Assembly (NCBI RefSeq): GCF_002196705.1 | Contig: NZ_NADJ01000040.1 | Location: forward strand, 637,824 to 701,823 | Direction of reading: 5' to 3' | Origin: Desulfosporosinus sp. FKB | GTDB taxonomy: Bacteria; Bacillota; Desulfitobacteriia; Desulfitobacteriales; Desulfitobacteriaceae | DNA length: 64,000 nucleotides | Shown: piece by piece, positions 43,205 to 52,593 of the stretch | Layout: the number at the start of each line of letters is the position of its first letter | How positions within the stretch are numbered: the first letter of the stretch is position 1 | Translations under genes and position numbers: made by a program | Notes under the pieces: generated by a model | Told to the model about the DNA's origin: nothing | The model's database searches: none | The model's input: only the letters and a program-made list of their open reading frames with translations

Positions 43205-44434
43205 TCAAAGACGTTCTCTGGCCTTCTCATAGACTGCGAGAGTTTTCTGAGCATTGGAGCGCCAGGTAAATTCACGAGTCACAAGCGCTCTCCCCCGAAT
43301 TCCCATTTCCTTCCGCCGCTGAGGATCTCTGAAAAGCTCCCTCACTGCAGCAGCAATCGCTTGAACATCCTTAGGGGGAACGGCTTTGCCCACGTCATTG
43401 TGATCTAAAATTTCGGCAATCCCCTCACCTTGAGTGCCTATAATCGGCTTTTCATGAGCCATGGCTTCAAGATAAACAACTCCAAAGGCTTCTTTCCAGC
43501 TGGGTAATATGAAAACATCGCACCTGGACATCTCACGCATAGCCTCAGAATGGGGCAGACTCCCTAAGAAAACGACATGGTCTCTCAGGCCTAATTCCTC
43601 GGTGAGAGCCTCTAACATCGAACGTTCCGACCCATCTCCCGCAATCCGGTATTCTAAGTCAGGAAATTCCCGGATCAGCTCCGGCAGAGCCTGCAAGACC
43701 ACAGCATGGCCTTTATCAGGGCGCAAGAAGCCGACACTTAGAAGGCAGCGGCGGCCGCCGCTTTTAGAATCGCCATCGGAAACATCCATTTCAGCCTGCC
43801 TTTCCTTATCGTCAGAACTTGGAACGACATCCTCCAGATCAACGCCATTGTAGATGACCTGATATTTTACTAAATTATCTGCCCATGTTTCCAGACCGTA
43901 CTGAGTTTTAAGCTTTTGACTGACCAGGATCACCTGCGAGGCCCCTTTGAGGGTCTTTTTCACACTGTCTGCGCAGACACGGCTCCGCTGCAACGTATAG
44001 GCAAAGTCCTGGCCATGAATCGTAACGACAACAGGAAGATGGTACTTCAGTCCGAATTTTAAAGCGACTGCTCCGTCGGGATGAGCCACGTGAGCATGAA
44101 TCACGTCTACACCTTGCCTGATCTGTTCGGCAACTGCCTTTTGCAGCCCCTGAGCAAAGGTTTGAGGATAATACTCAAAAAACAGGGAACGGGGAAATTC
44201 CAGAACACGAGGATGAAATACGGGAAATCCATCGGGTTCCTCTAAAAAAGGAACAGACGGATATCCTCCCCATTTTCCCCGCCCGGACATAAAAGCCGGC
44301 ACCCATGGTACCGGAGCTACCACCCTCACCTCTGCGCCTAATTGAGTCAAGGCGGCAGCTTGTTGGCGGACGAAAATCCCCCCTAAAGGAGATACGGAAT
44401 TCGGGTACATGTGAGACAAGATTAAAACACGCAT
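43205..44434 (-). CDS. Glycosyltransferase family 4
   Basis: I chose the ATG at 44434 (409 residues, MRVLILSHMYPN) because GAGGAAG is 7 nt upstream and it starts right at the conserved GT4 opening; a longer frame from 44542 overlaps the upstream gene by 107 nt. Acceptor domain has PLGGIFVRQQAAALTQLGAEV; donor domain has SVGFLRPDKGHAVVLQAL, YRIAGDGSERSMLEAL and PSWKEAFGVVYLEAMAHEKP, the E-x7-E nucleotide-sugar site. It builds one linkage of the repeat unit in the cytoplasm. Only 1 nt separates it from the previous gene. Sugar unknown. Confidence 0.9.
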   Translation of the reverse strand: MRVLILSHMYPNSVSPLGGIFVRQQAAALTQLGAEVRVVAPVPWVPAFMSGRGKWGGYPSVPFLEEPDGFPVFHPRVLEFPRSLFFEYYPQTFAQGLQKAVAEQIRQGVDVIHAHVAHPDGAVALKFGLKYHLPVVVTIHGQDFAYTLQRSRVCADSVKKTLKGASQVILVSQKLKTQYGLETWADNLVKYQVIYNGVDLEDVVPSSDDKERQAEMDVSDGDSKSGGRRCLLSVGFLRPDKGHAVVLQALPELIREFPDLEYRIAGDGSERSMLEALTEELGLRDHVVFLGSLPHSEAMREMSRCDVFILPSWKEAFGVVYLEAMAHEKPIIGTQGEGIAEILDHNDVGKAVPPKDVQAIAAAVRELFRDPQRRKEMGIRGRALVTREFTWRSNAQKTLAVYEKARERL

Positions 44435-44435
44435 C

Positions 44436-45566
44436 TTACAGCTTCCTCGCAGACAAAATTCTCTCATAAAGTCTGAGCAGTTTGTTTTGTTCTTTCTCCC
44501 AGGTATACTCGCGCTGAAAGGCGTCCCAGCCATTTTGGGCATAGGTTAAGGATTCTGCGGGATTTTCAATGAATGTACATATCGCTTGGGCCAGACTCTC
44601 CGGATCACCGGGTTTACAAAGCAGCCCACACTGGTTCTTCTCAATAATTTCTTCAATATAGCCAAAACGCGAGCCTGCTACTGGCAGTCCGGCGGCCATG
44701 TATTCCAAGAGCTTGACAGGAATTGCTTTCCGGTAATTTAAGGTGGGCAGCAAGGGAACTAAGGCTATGGAACTCTGAGCCAGGATTCCCGGAACCTGCT
44801 CATAGGGCACTTTGCCCCGCAGGTGAACGTTTCCCCGCTCTAACCAGGGGGTAAGATCTGAAAAGTCCGGCCCCAGATCTTCAGTTTCTGCCGGCCCCAC
44901 TAATTCGCAGACGGCCTCAGGATGCTTTTCGCGGACTAAAGGCATCGCCCGCAAGATAATCTCCATGCCTCGTTCCCGATTGATTCCGCCGAGATATAAG
45001 ATGACCGGTGGTTTGCTGCCTGCCGGCCGGGAAAATTGGAATTGCCGCTGCAGCGGATAATTGTGCAGGATCTCTCCCTCAGGGTTTTCCCGCTTAAAAA
45101 GATCTGCCATATGATTGTTCACCGTAATAATACCGGCAAACGAACGTGCCGCCCGTTTTTCAACCCGATCCACAGTTTTAGCCACAAATTTACGCATGGG
45201 TTTAGGCAGCCAGTAACGTGTGAGAAGACTGTCGCCGTAATATTCATGAACATCATAAATGACCGGCTTCCGATGTTTCCGGCTCAGCCGCAAGCCTACG
45301 GGAATCAAATCCGGATCATGGAAGTGATAGATATCCGCCTTTTCCCGCAGCGCCGTTCGGTATAAAGATCTCAACCGCCAAATTCGGTCTGACCTGGAGG
45401 ATAAGGGCGGCACGGCCTGAATCCTGATCCCGTCCTTAACCATTGAGGCCGTGTAAGGTGCAGCAATGACCACTTCGTAACCTGCCTCAGCTAAGCTGCG
45501 GGCTTCCTTATGAAATATTCGCTCATCAAAAGGAGAATGGGCCGTGGTTAATATGCAGACTTTCAA
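44436..45566 (-). CDS. Glycosyltransferase family 4
   Basis: A 376-residue GT-B glycosyltransferase. Opening MKVCILTTAHSPFDERIFHK is typical of a subgroup found in capsule loci; the middle has YDVHEYYGDSLLTRYWLP, and the donor half ILYLGGINRERGMEIILRA and LPTLNYRKAIPVKLLEYMAAG. It overlaps the upstream polymerase-like gene by 4 nt and is followed after 1 nt by another glycosyltransferase, so the three are translated together. Donor and linkage unknown. Confidence 0.88.
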   Translation of the reverse strand: MKVCILTTAHSPFDERIFHKEARSLAEAGYEVVIAAPYTASMVKDGIRIQAVPPLSSRSDRIWRLRSLYRTALREKADIYHFHDPDLIPVGLRLSRKHRKPVIYDVHEYYGDSLLTRYWLPKPMRKFVAKTVDRVEKRAARSFAGIITVNNHMADLFKRENPEGEILHNYPLQRQFQFSRPAGSKPPVILYLGGINRERGMEIILRAMPLVREKHPEAVCELVGPAETEDLGPDFSDLTPWLERGNVHLRGKVPYEQVPGILAQSSIALVPLLPTLNYRKAIPVKLLEYMAAGLPVAGSRFGYIEEIIEKNQCGLLCKPGDPESLAQAICTFIENPAESLTYAQNGWDAFQREYTWEKEQNKLLRLYERILSARKL

Positions 45567-46897
45567 TCGTTTTCCCCTTCTATCCTATAAATCAAACCCA
45601 TAAACAAGGCAAAAAAAGTCATTAATTGAAGATTGTAAAATATCCCGGCAGTAATATTGTAAATAAAGATTGCCCCTGTCGCAGCCACGTAAGCGATGCT
45701 GAGCAGCGTTTTTGTTTCTCTTAAGCCTTGATCAGGACTTGAGAAATCAAAAAGTCTGACCTTTCCAAGAGCACCTTTGAGAGGACGCAGAAAAAGCCAA
45801 AGATACATGGCTAAGCCAATCACACCATAGCGCCGGGTAATCAACGCATACTCATCATCAACCAGCGTCGTCATCGTAGTTTTAGCTGTACCCCAGCCCA
45901 AAATGGGCGATTCCTTAATATACCCAAAGGCATTCCCTGCTCGCAGAAGATGGCCCTGAGCTGACGTGCTTGTGTCAAAATTCGTTGCTTCGTTAATTCG
46001 CGTCGTAAAACCGCGCGGCGAGGTAAAGAAGATGAGTAAGGTTAAAACGAACAAGGCCCCTACCTTTATAAGCATGTCCTTTTTCCAGCGGTGTTTAAAC
46101 AGAGCCCAAAGGCTTAACAACGTGAGGACAAAGGCTGTTCCCAAAAGAGCGGTGCGGGAAATTGTCATAAAGACCAGTTTGATCGTCAAGCCGACAGCTG
46201 CAAAGAGAAAAATTGTTTTCGAGCGTTCATTGTTGCGAAAATAAAAGAGCGCAACAAAGATTGCCAACGTAATGACAGAAAAGATTCCCATAACATTAGG
46301 GTTGTCAAAGGTCCCTAAAACCCGGGGAGGATTGGCGTTCACGAGATTGTCCAGATGTGACTGGGCAAAGAACGGCGTCAGCCAGGCATTGACATTGGCA
46401 ATATTTAAGAACTGCCCCCAGGACAGAAGGATTATGAAGCCAAAACTCACAAGGAAGGTATTACGCAAAAGACTGAATTCCCCATCCTGCAAATCCAGGG
46501 AAATGGCCAGAGTGGCAGCCAGATAGTATTTCGCCAGGGTAACTCCTTCCATGGCATCCCGCAGACCAAAAGGTGTCTTCAAAAAAATACGGGCAAATAT
46601 ATTGGAGACAATCATCGCTCCCAATAAGAGCAAAAAAACAGTGGTAATGGCCCTTATCCCTCGAGACTTCTCCTCGTGATACGACAATCCCAGATCATAC
46701 TCTGAAGGTGTGCGGTGGATTAACCAAAGAATGATATTGAGGGCAAATACCCCAAATATCAGAACATCATCCAGACGCAGACGGGGTAAACTGGAGCGGA
46801 TTTCTATCGAAGGCAAGAGCATGGTGGATAACATGATTGCCAGAATAAGCAGCAATTTGTTTGAGTTCGTACGTGTAACTCCTGTGTTCCAGAACAT
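45563..46897 (-). CDS. Wzy/O-antigen-ligase-like membrane protein 2
   Basis: A 444-residue polytopic protein (about 11-12 helices) of the Wzy_C group. The conserved loop has RAGNAFGYIKESPILGWGTA and LVDDEYALITRRYGVIGLAM. It either polymerises the repeat unit or ligates it. With the protein at 37484-38875 it makes two such proteins in one locus, which may split polymerase and ligase work or serve two polymers. It shares a 4-nt overlap with the glycosyltransferase downstream. Confidence 0.87.
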   Translation of the reverse strand: MFWNTGVTRTNSNKLLLILAIMLSTMLLPSIEIRSSLPRLRLDDVLIFGVFALNIILWLIHRTPSEYDLGLSYHEEKSRGIRAITTVFLLLLGAMIVSNIFARIFLKTPFGLRDAMEGVTLAKYYLAATLAISLDLQDGEFSLLRNTFLVSFGFIILLSWGQFLNIANVNAWLTPFFAQSHLDNLVNANPPRVLGTFDNPNVMGIFSVITLAIFVALFYFRNNERSKTIFLFAAVGLTIKLVFMTISRTALLGTAFVLTLLSLWALFKHRWKKDMLIKVGALFVLTLLIFFTSPRGFTTRINEATNFDTSTSAQGHLLRAGNAFGYIKESPILGWGTAKTTMTTLVDDEYALITRRYGVIGLAMYLWLFLRPLKGALGKVRLFDFSSPDQGLRETKTLLSIAYVAATGAIFIYNITAGIFYNLQLMTFFALFMGLIYRIEGEND

Positions 46898-46980
46898 CTT
46901 TTTCCTCCTTGTTGCCTAACCTTTTATTAAGGCTGCGACCCTATTGTTACTATTCAATACTAAATCAGGAATAACAAGGT

Positions 46981-47841
46981 TCAAGGTAAGAGCTCCTCCT
47001 CTGGAACTTCTCGAATCTCTCTTGCCGGAAAACCTTTAAGAACACGTTTGGCTGTGGTATCTTTCGTAACCAGGGCTCCTGCTGCCACAAAGGTTTCGGG
47101 AGCGACCTTCACTCCCGGCAAAAGGATGGACGCGCCGCCAATTCTGGCACCTTTTTGAATCGTCGCACCTTTTATCGATTTGAAACGTTTTTCCGTGCGT
47201 CCCATATAGTTATCATTGGTTGTCGTAACCATGGGAGCGATAAATACCCGTTCCTCAATTTCCATATAGGCTGTGATGTAGGAACCTGTCTGTATTTTGG
47301 TAAAGGAGCCAATCTTAGTATCATTTTCGACGACGACTCCACTGCCAATCACGACGTTGTGACCTACCGAACATCGCTCCCGGACTATAGCTCCGTCACC
47401 GATAAACGCTTTGTCTGAGTAAGTTGTTCCTGCATAGAGAACTGCTGAACAACCGATAGTATAACCATTCCCCATTTTAAGGGGGGGAAGGTCTGCCTGG
47501 GTTTTAACCGTACTGGTAGCAGCAGCTTTGGGCAAACGTCCGATCGAAGAGCTGCTGCCAATAAAGCCTTCATCGCCGAGCTGAGTCTGCTGATATATCG
47601 TAGTGTGGTCTCCAACCCGGGAACGAAGCCCCAGTTTTGCTCCTGAGCCAAGGGTCACATAATTTCCGAGTTCACTTCCAGCTCCTACAATTGCCCCATC
47701 AGCGAGAACACAACCGACTCCCAGAACCACATTTTCGCCCAGTATAACATTTTCGCCAATCACACAAAATGGCCCAATTGCTGCGCTTGAGGGCACTACG
47801 GCACTCAGGGCAATCTGCCGCGGCACGTTGTTTTGAGACAT
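46981..47841 (-). CDS. Left-handed beta-helix (hexapeptide) acyltransferase
   Basis: A 286-residue protein made mostly of hexapeptide repeats (ENVILGENVVLGVGCVLADG, then more after an insert). The C-terminal part (KGATIQKGARIGGASILLPG then VKVAPETFVAAGALVTKD) resembles WbpD-type UDP-amino-sugar N-acetyltransferases, but the protein is ~90 residues longer than WbpD because of an extra N-terminal coil set. It lies 16 nt downstream of the Gfo/Idh gene, as in Wbp-type loci. Acetylation of a 3-amino group on a UDP-uronic acid is the likely reaction (inference). Confidence 0.8.
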   Translation of the reverse strand: MSQNNVPRQIALSAVVPSSAAIGPFCVIGENVILGENVVLGVGCVLADGAIVGAGSELGNYVTLGSGAKLGLRSRVGDHTTIYQQTQLGDEGFIGSSSSIGRLPKAAATSTVKTQADLPPLKMGNGYTIGCSAVLYAGTTYSDKAFIGDGAIVRERCSVGHNVVIGSGVVVENDTKIGSFTKIQTGSYITAYMEIEERVFIAPMVTTTNDNYMGRTEKRFKSIKGATIQKGARIGGASILLPGVKVAPETFVAAGALVTKDTTAKRVLKGFPAREIREVPEEELLP

Positions 47842-47857
47842 AGACTTTTCTCCTTTT

Positions 47858-48907
47858 TTAGTTTTCTATGAGCGGAAACACAACGGGCTGTTTTGTTTCT
47901 TGGCATTTATAAATGGCCAGAATAATTTCCAGAGCTTTTCGTCCTTCCTCTCCGGGTATAGCCGGAACACGGTCTTCACGAATAGCGTGTATCATATCCA
48001 AGATGAGTTCCCGGTGTCCGAAGCCATAAACGGTAGGCGGGTCAACTTCCTGACTGGCAAAGATTTGTTTCTTCTCGTCTTCGCTGTCCGGGAATTCCCA
48101 AACTTCAATGCGGTTAACTGCAATTCCGCCAACAATAACGGACCCCGTCTCTCCGAAAACATTGATGGTCTCTTCAATGTTCTTGGGATAAATGGTTGAG
48201 GCGGCTTCAATGATACCGATTGCACCGTTCTTAAACTTAATCACGGCTGCGCCCATGTCTTCCATTTCAATTTTACGCAAAAAGGTTGACGTATATCCAA
48301 AAACGGAATCTACGGGGCCGAACATCCACTGCAGTAAGTCGATGTTATGGATTGATTGATTCATAAGAACCCCGCCGTCTTGAAGCCTTGTTCCGCGCCA
48401 GGGAGCCTGGAGGTAGTAATTGTCATTGCGGTTCCAGCGCACGGTAGCTTGTCCATGGGTCAATTTGCCGAAACGTCCATCGTCTAATGCTTTACGCACA
48501 AGTTTAATCGAAGCATTGAAACGGTTTTGGTGAATTACCGCTAATTTAACGCCGGCTTTTTGGCAGGCAGCAATCAGAGCGTCAGCGGTCTTCAACGTCA
48601 TGGCCATAGGTTTTTCCACCATGACATGTTTTCCAGCTTCAGCAGCGGCAATTCCGATTTCGGCATGCAAACCGCTGGGGGTGGCAATCGTCACAACGTC
48701 AATATCCGGCCTCTTGAGCATTTCCTGATAATCTGTATAAGGCTCTGCCCCATATTTATCCGCAAAGTTTTGGGCATGTTCAGGTACTATATCACACACA
48801 GCCACTAATTCTGCTTCAGGTAAGGCCACGATAGATTCCGCATGTTTGGGAGCAATTCTTCCGCAGCCAATAATAGCAAAGCGGATTTTCTTTTCTTCGC
48901 TCATCAA
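47858..48907 (-). CDS. Gfo/Idh/MocA oxidoreductase, WbpB-like
   Basis: A 349-residue NAD-dependent oxidoreductase. Rossmann start FAIIGCGRIAPKHAESI, the catalytic EKP motif (VMVEKPMAM), and the second-domain text WRGTRLQDGGVLMNQSIHNID typical of sugar-nucleotide dehydrogenases of the WbpB/WlbA group. These oxidise C3 of UDP-N-acetylglucosaminuronate. The neighbouring UDP-sugar 6-dehydrogenase would supply that substrate, and the acyltransferase gene follows after 16 nt. In the standard pathway an aminotransferase (WbpE) works with this enzyme, and none is in the window. Confidence 0.85.
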   Translation of the reverse strand: MMSEEKKIRFAIIGCGRIAPKHAESIVALPEAELVAVCDIVPEHAQNFADKYGAEPYTDYQEMLKRPDIDVVTIATPSGLHAEIGIAAAEAGKHVMVEKPMAMTLKTADALIAACQKAGVKLAVIHQNRFNASIKLVRKALDDGRFGKLTHGQATVRWNRNDNYYLQAPWRGTRLQDGGVLMNQSIHNIDLLQWMFGPVDSVFGYTSTFLRKIEMEDMGAAVIKFKNGAIGIIEAASTIYPKNIEETINVFGETGSVIVGGIAVNRIEVWEFPDSEDEKKQIFASQEVDPPTVYGFGHRELILDMIHAIREDRVPAIPGEEGRKALEIILAIYKCQETKQPVVFPLIEN

Positions 48908-49052
48908 TCCACATCTCTTTTCTTTAAAAATTTATTTCATCTAAACCTATGAATTCCAGATCGTAAAATTTCCAGACTATTGTTTGCCAGATTTGAGAAC
49001 TTTATTTAACCGATAGCCTTCTGGTAAAAAATAACTATTACGATATACAGGT

Positions 49053-49081
49053 TTAAGGGGAATCATGAAGATTCCCCTTAA
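49053..49081 (-). terminator. Perfect hairpin after UDP-sugar dehydrogenase gene
   Basis: A 12-bp stem TTAAGGGGAATC / GATTCCCCTTAA with a 5-nt loop, 54 nt past the stop. There is no clear T tract, so it may be an mRNA processing or attenuation hairpin within the long operon rather than a full terminator. Confidence 0.4.
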
Positions 49082-49134
49082 GCACGTATTTCAGTCAGGT
49101 TTCCGTTTCTCCACCGGTATCCGGCGCAGCAACC

Positions 49135-50490
49135 TTATATTTTGGCGATTTTGTCCCGATTCTCCTGGACTTCTTTAGTAGCATTGCGGGTATCCACGAC
49201 CAGTTTCGCCTTTTCCGCCACCCGGGCATAATCCACCACGCTATGATCGGTTAAGATCAGAACTCCGTCGGCATCTGACAATACTTCATCTGTCAAAGGT
49301 ACGCTCTCCAAGTGCACCGTACTTCCGCCATGAGGCTCAATCACCGGAATATAGGGATCATGGTAGGAGATATTGGCTCCCTGTTTGCGCAGCAGCTCCA
49401 TGATTTTTAAGGCCGGAGATTCACGGACATCGTCAATATCCTTCTTATAGGCTACACCTAAAACAAGAATTTTGGCGTCTTTCAAGCTCTTATTTTCGCT
49501 GTTGAGGGCTCTGACCAGTTTATTAACCACATAGTAGGATACCTCAACGTTGATTTCCCCTGCCAATTCAATGAACCGCGTATGGAAATCGTACTCCCGA
49601 GCCTTCCAGGTAAGATAGAAAGGATCAATAGGAATACAGTGGCCGCCTACACCGGGGCCGGGATAAAAGGTTTGAATACCAAAGGGTTTCGTTCCGGCGG
49701 CTTCTACCACTTCCCAAATATCAATCCCCATGCGGTCACAAAGCATCATCAGCTCGTTGACCATGGCAATGTTGACGGCCCGATAGGTATTCTCGAAGAC
49801 CTTAGTCAGCTCAGCTGCGGCCGGGGAAGAGACGGGAACAACGTTCGTGATGGTTTGCATATAAAGCGCATAGGCAATCTCTAAGCAAATAGGAGTCATG
49901 CCCCCTACGACTTTAGAGGTGTTTTTCGTACTGAAGCGTTTATTGCCTGGGTCAACCCGTTCCGGCGAGAAGGCCAAGAAAAAGTCTTTTCCCACTTTAA
50001 GACCTGACTTTTCCAAAAGAGGTAGAATGACTTCCTCGGTTGTACCGGGATAGGTGGTGCTTTCCAAAGTAATTAATTGTCCTGGGCGAATATATTGGGC
50101 AATCTTCTCTGAAGAAGCAGCGATGTAGGAAATATCCGGATCTCGTGTGATGGTTAAAGGAGTAGGCACACAAATGATCACGACATCACATTCAGCCAAA
50201 CGGGAGAAATCTGTAGTGGCAGTTAATAAGCCTTTGCCCACCATATCTTTCAGATCCTGATCTTTAACATCACCGATGTAATTATCGGCAGCATTAACAC
50301 GATCAACCCGAACAGAATTAATGTCAAAACCAATTACCGAGAAGCCGACCTTACTTTTTTCAACAGCCAAGGGGAGGCCTACATATCCCAAACCCATGAC
50401 CCCGATACGAGCTTCGTGTTTTAGAATCTTTTCTTTAAGGGCCTTGGCAATAACATCCTCACTAGTAATAACATTTTTTACGGTCACCAT
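49135..50490 (-). CDS. UDP-HexNAc 6-dehydrogenase (WbpA-like)
   Basis: A 451-residue nucleotide-sugar dehydrogenase. NAD-binding GVMGLGYVGLPLAVE near residue 30, the middle TLESTTYPGTTEEVILP and FSPERVDPGN, and catalytic cysteine in GPGVGGHCIPIDPFYL, followed by the C-terminal UDP-binding domain (LGVAYKKDIDDVRESPAL). Members of this subgroup (WbpA, WbpO, TviB) oxidise UDP-GlcNAc or UDP-GalNAc to the uronic acid. It feeds the Gfo/Idh and acyltransferase steps encoded downstream. 17 nt separate it from the upstream dehydratase gene. Confidence 0.92.
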   Translation of the reverse strand: MVTVKNVITSEDVIAKALKEKILKHEARIGVMGLGYVGLPLAVEKSKVGFSVIGFDINSVRVDRVNAADNYIGDVKDQDLKDMVGKGLLTATTDFSRLAECDVVIICVPTPLTITRDPDISYIAASSEKIAQYIRPGQLITLESTTYPGTTEEVILPLLEKSGLKVGKDFFLAFSPERVDPGNKRFSTKNTSKVVGGMTPICLEIAYALYMQTITNVVPVSSPAAAELTKVFENTYRAVNIAMVNELMMLCDRMGIDIWEVVEAAGTKPFGIQTFYPGPGVGGHCIPIDPFYLTWKAREYDFHTRFIELAGEINVEVSYYVVNKLVRALNSENKSLKDAKILVLGVAYKKDIDDVRESPALKIMELLRKQGANISYHDPYIPVIEPHGGSTVHLESVPLTDEVLSDADGVLILTDHSVVDYARVAEKAKLVVDTRNATKEVQENRDKIAKI

Positions 50491-50507
50491 AATGACTCAA
50501 TTCCTCC

Positions 50508-52379
50508 TTATTTGGCTACAGCGTTAGTGTTCTTCTTGCGAAAGGTTGGAATGACAGTCTGCAACAAGGAGATCACTTCGTCACGTGTCAAAGAACTGCC
50601 CCGCTCGCGAACTATATGCGTAAGTTCTTCCAAAACACTCACGTCAATAAAGCTTGGTTTTGCGACAAATATTCGACTGTGTTTCGTAGACGTGATGCCT
50701 TCCTCTGCTGTCAATAATTCCTCGTAGAGTTTTTCTCCCGGCCGGATTCCCGTGAATTGTATCTTAATATCGACATCAGGCTCAAAACCTGAAAGCCGAA
50801 TCAAGTCTTTAGCTAAGTCTAAAATTTTAACCGGTTGGCCCATATCCAAAATGAAGATCTCTCCGCCCTGAGCCATAGCTCCGGCTTGGATCACTAACTG
50901 GGTCGCTTCCGGGATGGTCATAAAGTAACGTACCATTTCCGGGTGGGTTACGGTGACAGGGCCTCCTTTGGCAATTTGTTTCTTAAAGGTTGGAATAACA
51001 CTGCCACTGCTTCCTAAAACATTGCCGAAACGTACCGCCACAAATTTCGTCTGCGACCTGCGGTCTAAATTCTGAATCATTAATTCAACGGTCCTCTTGG
51101 TTGCTCCCATAATACTGGTGGGGTTGACCGCCTTATCCGTAGATATGGAGACAAAGGTTTTAACTTTAAATTCATCGGCAGCTTCCGCCAAATTCTGAGT
51201 ACCCAGTACATTATTTTTCAGGGCTTCTTCCGGATTCCGTTCCATTAGTGGAACATGCTTATGGGCTGCGGCATGAAAGACAACCCCCGGCTTATAGCGG
51301 TTAAACACCAGGAATACTTTTTCCCGGTCTTTAATATCCAAAATTTCAGTAACGTAATCAATACCCGGCCGCTCAGAGCGAAGTTCCTGTTCAATATCAA
51401 AAATACTGTTCTCTCCGTGCCCGATCAGCACCAGTTTCCCCGGATTAAACTTAGCAACCTGTCGGGAAATTTCCGACCCGATGGAACCTCCGGCACCGGT
51501 AATAAATACCGTCTCGCCGGAAACATAGCCTGCCACCTCTTCTAAATCCACGGAAACAGGATCACGGCCCAATAAATCTTCAACTTGGATCTGCCGAATG
51601 GGTTTGATATTAATATCTCCGCTGATGACGTCATATACACCCGGCATGATTTTTAAATCAACACCGGACTTTTCGCAAATTTGCACAATCTCGCGGACGG
51701 AGTCGCCTGAGGCTGAAGGCATAGCAATAATAACTTCATCAATATTATGACCTTTGACGACACGCGTAATATCTTTACGCGTTCCTAAAACAGGAATCCC
51801 CAGCAGCTGGAGCTTTTGTTTCTCGCGGTTGTCGTCGATAAAGCCGACCGGACGTCCATCGCGATAGTTGCGGTTTTTCAATTCTCTGGCAGCTAAAACC
51901 CCAGCATCCCCGGCTCCGACGATGAGCACTTGCTTTTGGGAACCCGGGACATGCCGGTCAAAGACATTCTCCTGCACTATTCGCCAAATGAAGCGCGAAC
52001 CGCCAATTAAAATAACCATGACCAACCAGAGCAAAATGGCAGCGGAGTTGGGCATTCTCAAGGGAAATCTTGCCAGAACAACACTATAGTAGTATACAAC
52101 TGCTACTGTACCACCTGTTCCAACGGTTACCGCAAAGATAATGGAAAGCAGTTCTCCGGTGCTGGCATATTGCCAAAGCCTGTTATACAAGCCAAATATG
52201 TAAAAAACAGCAATATACAAGATCGTAGCCGTTGCGGCTGTATGGTAATAGGTTTGATAGTACTCTGACGGAATATGCCCAAAGATCTCAAAACGCAAAT
52301 AAAAACTGCTAAAGGCTGCTATGTTGATTAACAGAGCATCAATCAGCATAAGAATTAATGTACGTTTACGAAATAACAC
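50508..52379 (-). CDS. Membrane UDP-GlcNAc 4,6-dehydratase, WbpM/CapD family
   Basis: A 623-residue protein: four N-terminal membrane helices (about 10-125), a first Rossmann-like domain (about 145-270, VLIVGAGDAGVLAARELKN) and a catalytic SDR domain (about 290-600). The SDR domain has FITGAGGSIGSEISRQ, STDKAVNPTS and MGATKRTVE, the Met/Lys-type active site seen in WbpM rather than Tyr-x3-Lys. It makes a UDP-4-keto-6-deoxy sugar, precursor of QuiNAc, FucNAc or bacillosamine, matching the WbuB-like transferase and the initiating phosphotransferase at the other end of the locus. It is directly upstream of the 6-dehydrogenase gene. Confidence 0.92.
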   Translation of the reverse strand: MLFRKRTLILMLIDALLINIAAFSSFYLRFEIFGHIPSEYYQTYYHTAATATILYIAVFYIFGLYNRLWQYASTGELLSIIFAVTVGTGGTVAVVYYYSVVLARFPLRMPNSAAILLWLVMVILIGGSRFIWRIVQENVFDRHVPGSQKQVLIVGAGDAGVLAARELKNRNYRDGRPVGFIDDNREKQKLQLLGIPVLGTRKDITRVVKGHNIDEVIIAMPSASGDSVREIVQICEKSGVDLKIMPGVYDVISGDINIKPIRQIQVEDLLGRDPVSVDLEEVAGYVSGETVFITGAGGSIGSEISRQVAKFNPGKLVLIGHGENSIFDIEQELRSERPGIDYVTEILDIKDREKVFLVFNRYKPGVVFHAAAHKHVPLMERNPEEALKNNVLGTQNLAEAADEFKVKTFVSISTDKAVNPTSIMGATKRTVELMIQNLDRRSQTKFVAVRFGNVLGSSGSVIPTFKKQIAKGGPVTVTHPEMVRYFMTIPEATQLVIQAGAMAQGGEIFILDMGQPVKILDLAKDLIRLSGFEPDVDIKIQFTGIRPGEKLYEELLTAEEGITSTKHSRIFVAKPSFIDVSVLEELTHIVRERGSSLTRDEVISLLQTVIPTFRKKNTNAVAK

Positions 52380-52593
52380 TTAGTTCAGCCCCTTCTGATA
52401 TACCTAAAGAAAACATGGCTGACGCAGGCGGCAGCCTTAGTTGTACCTATGCAGAGGAAGAATACAACGAAATTATATTTACTGACCGTACAAAAGCGAG
52501 TAAACTTTATCGTTCTAAAGTTTACTACAACTTATATCCTTTTACAACTCAAACATCCCGTCATTCTACAGCCTCTTAGTATTTTTTTCCGGC

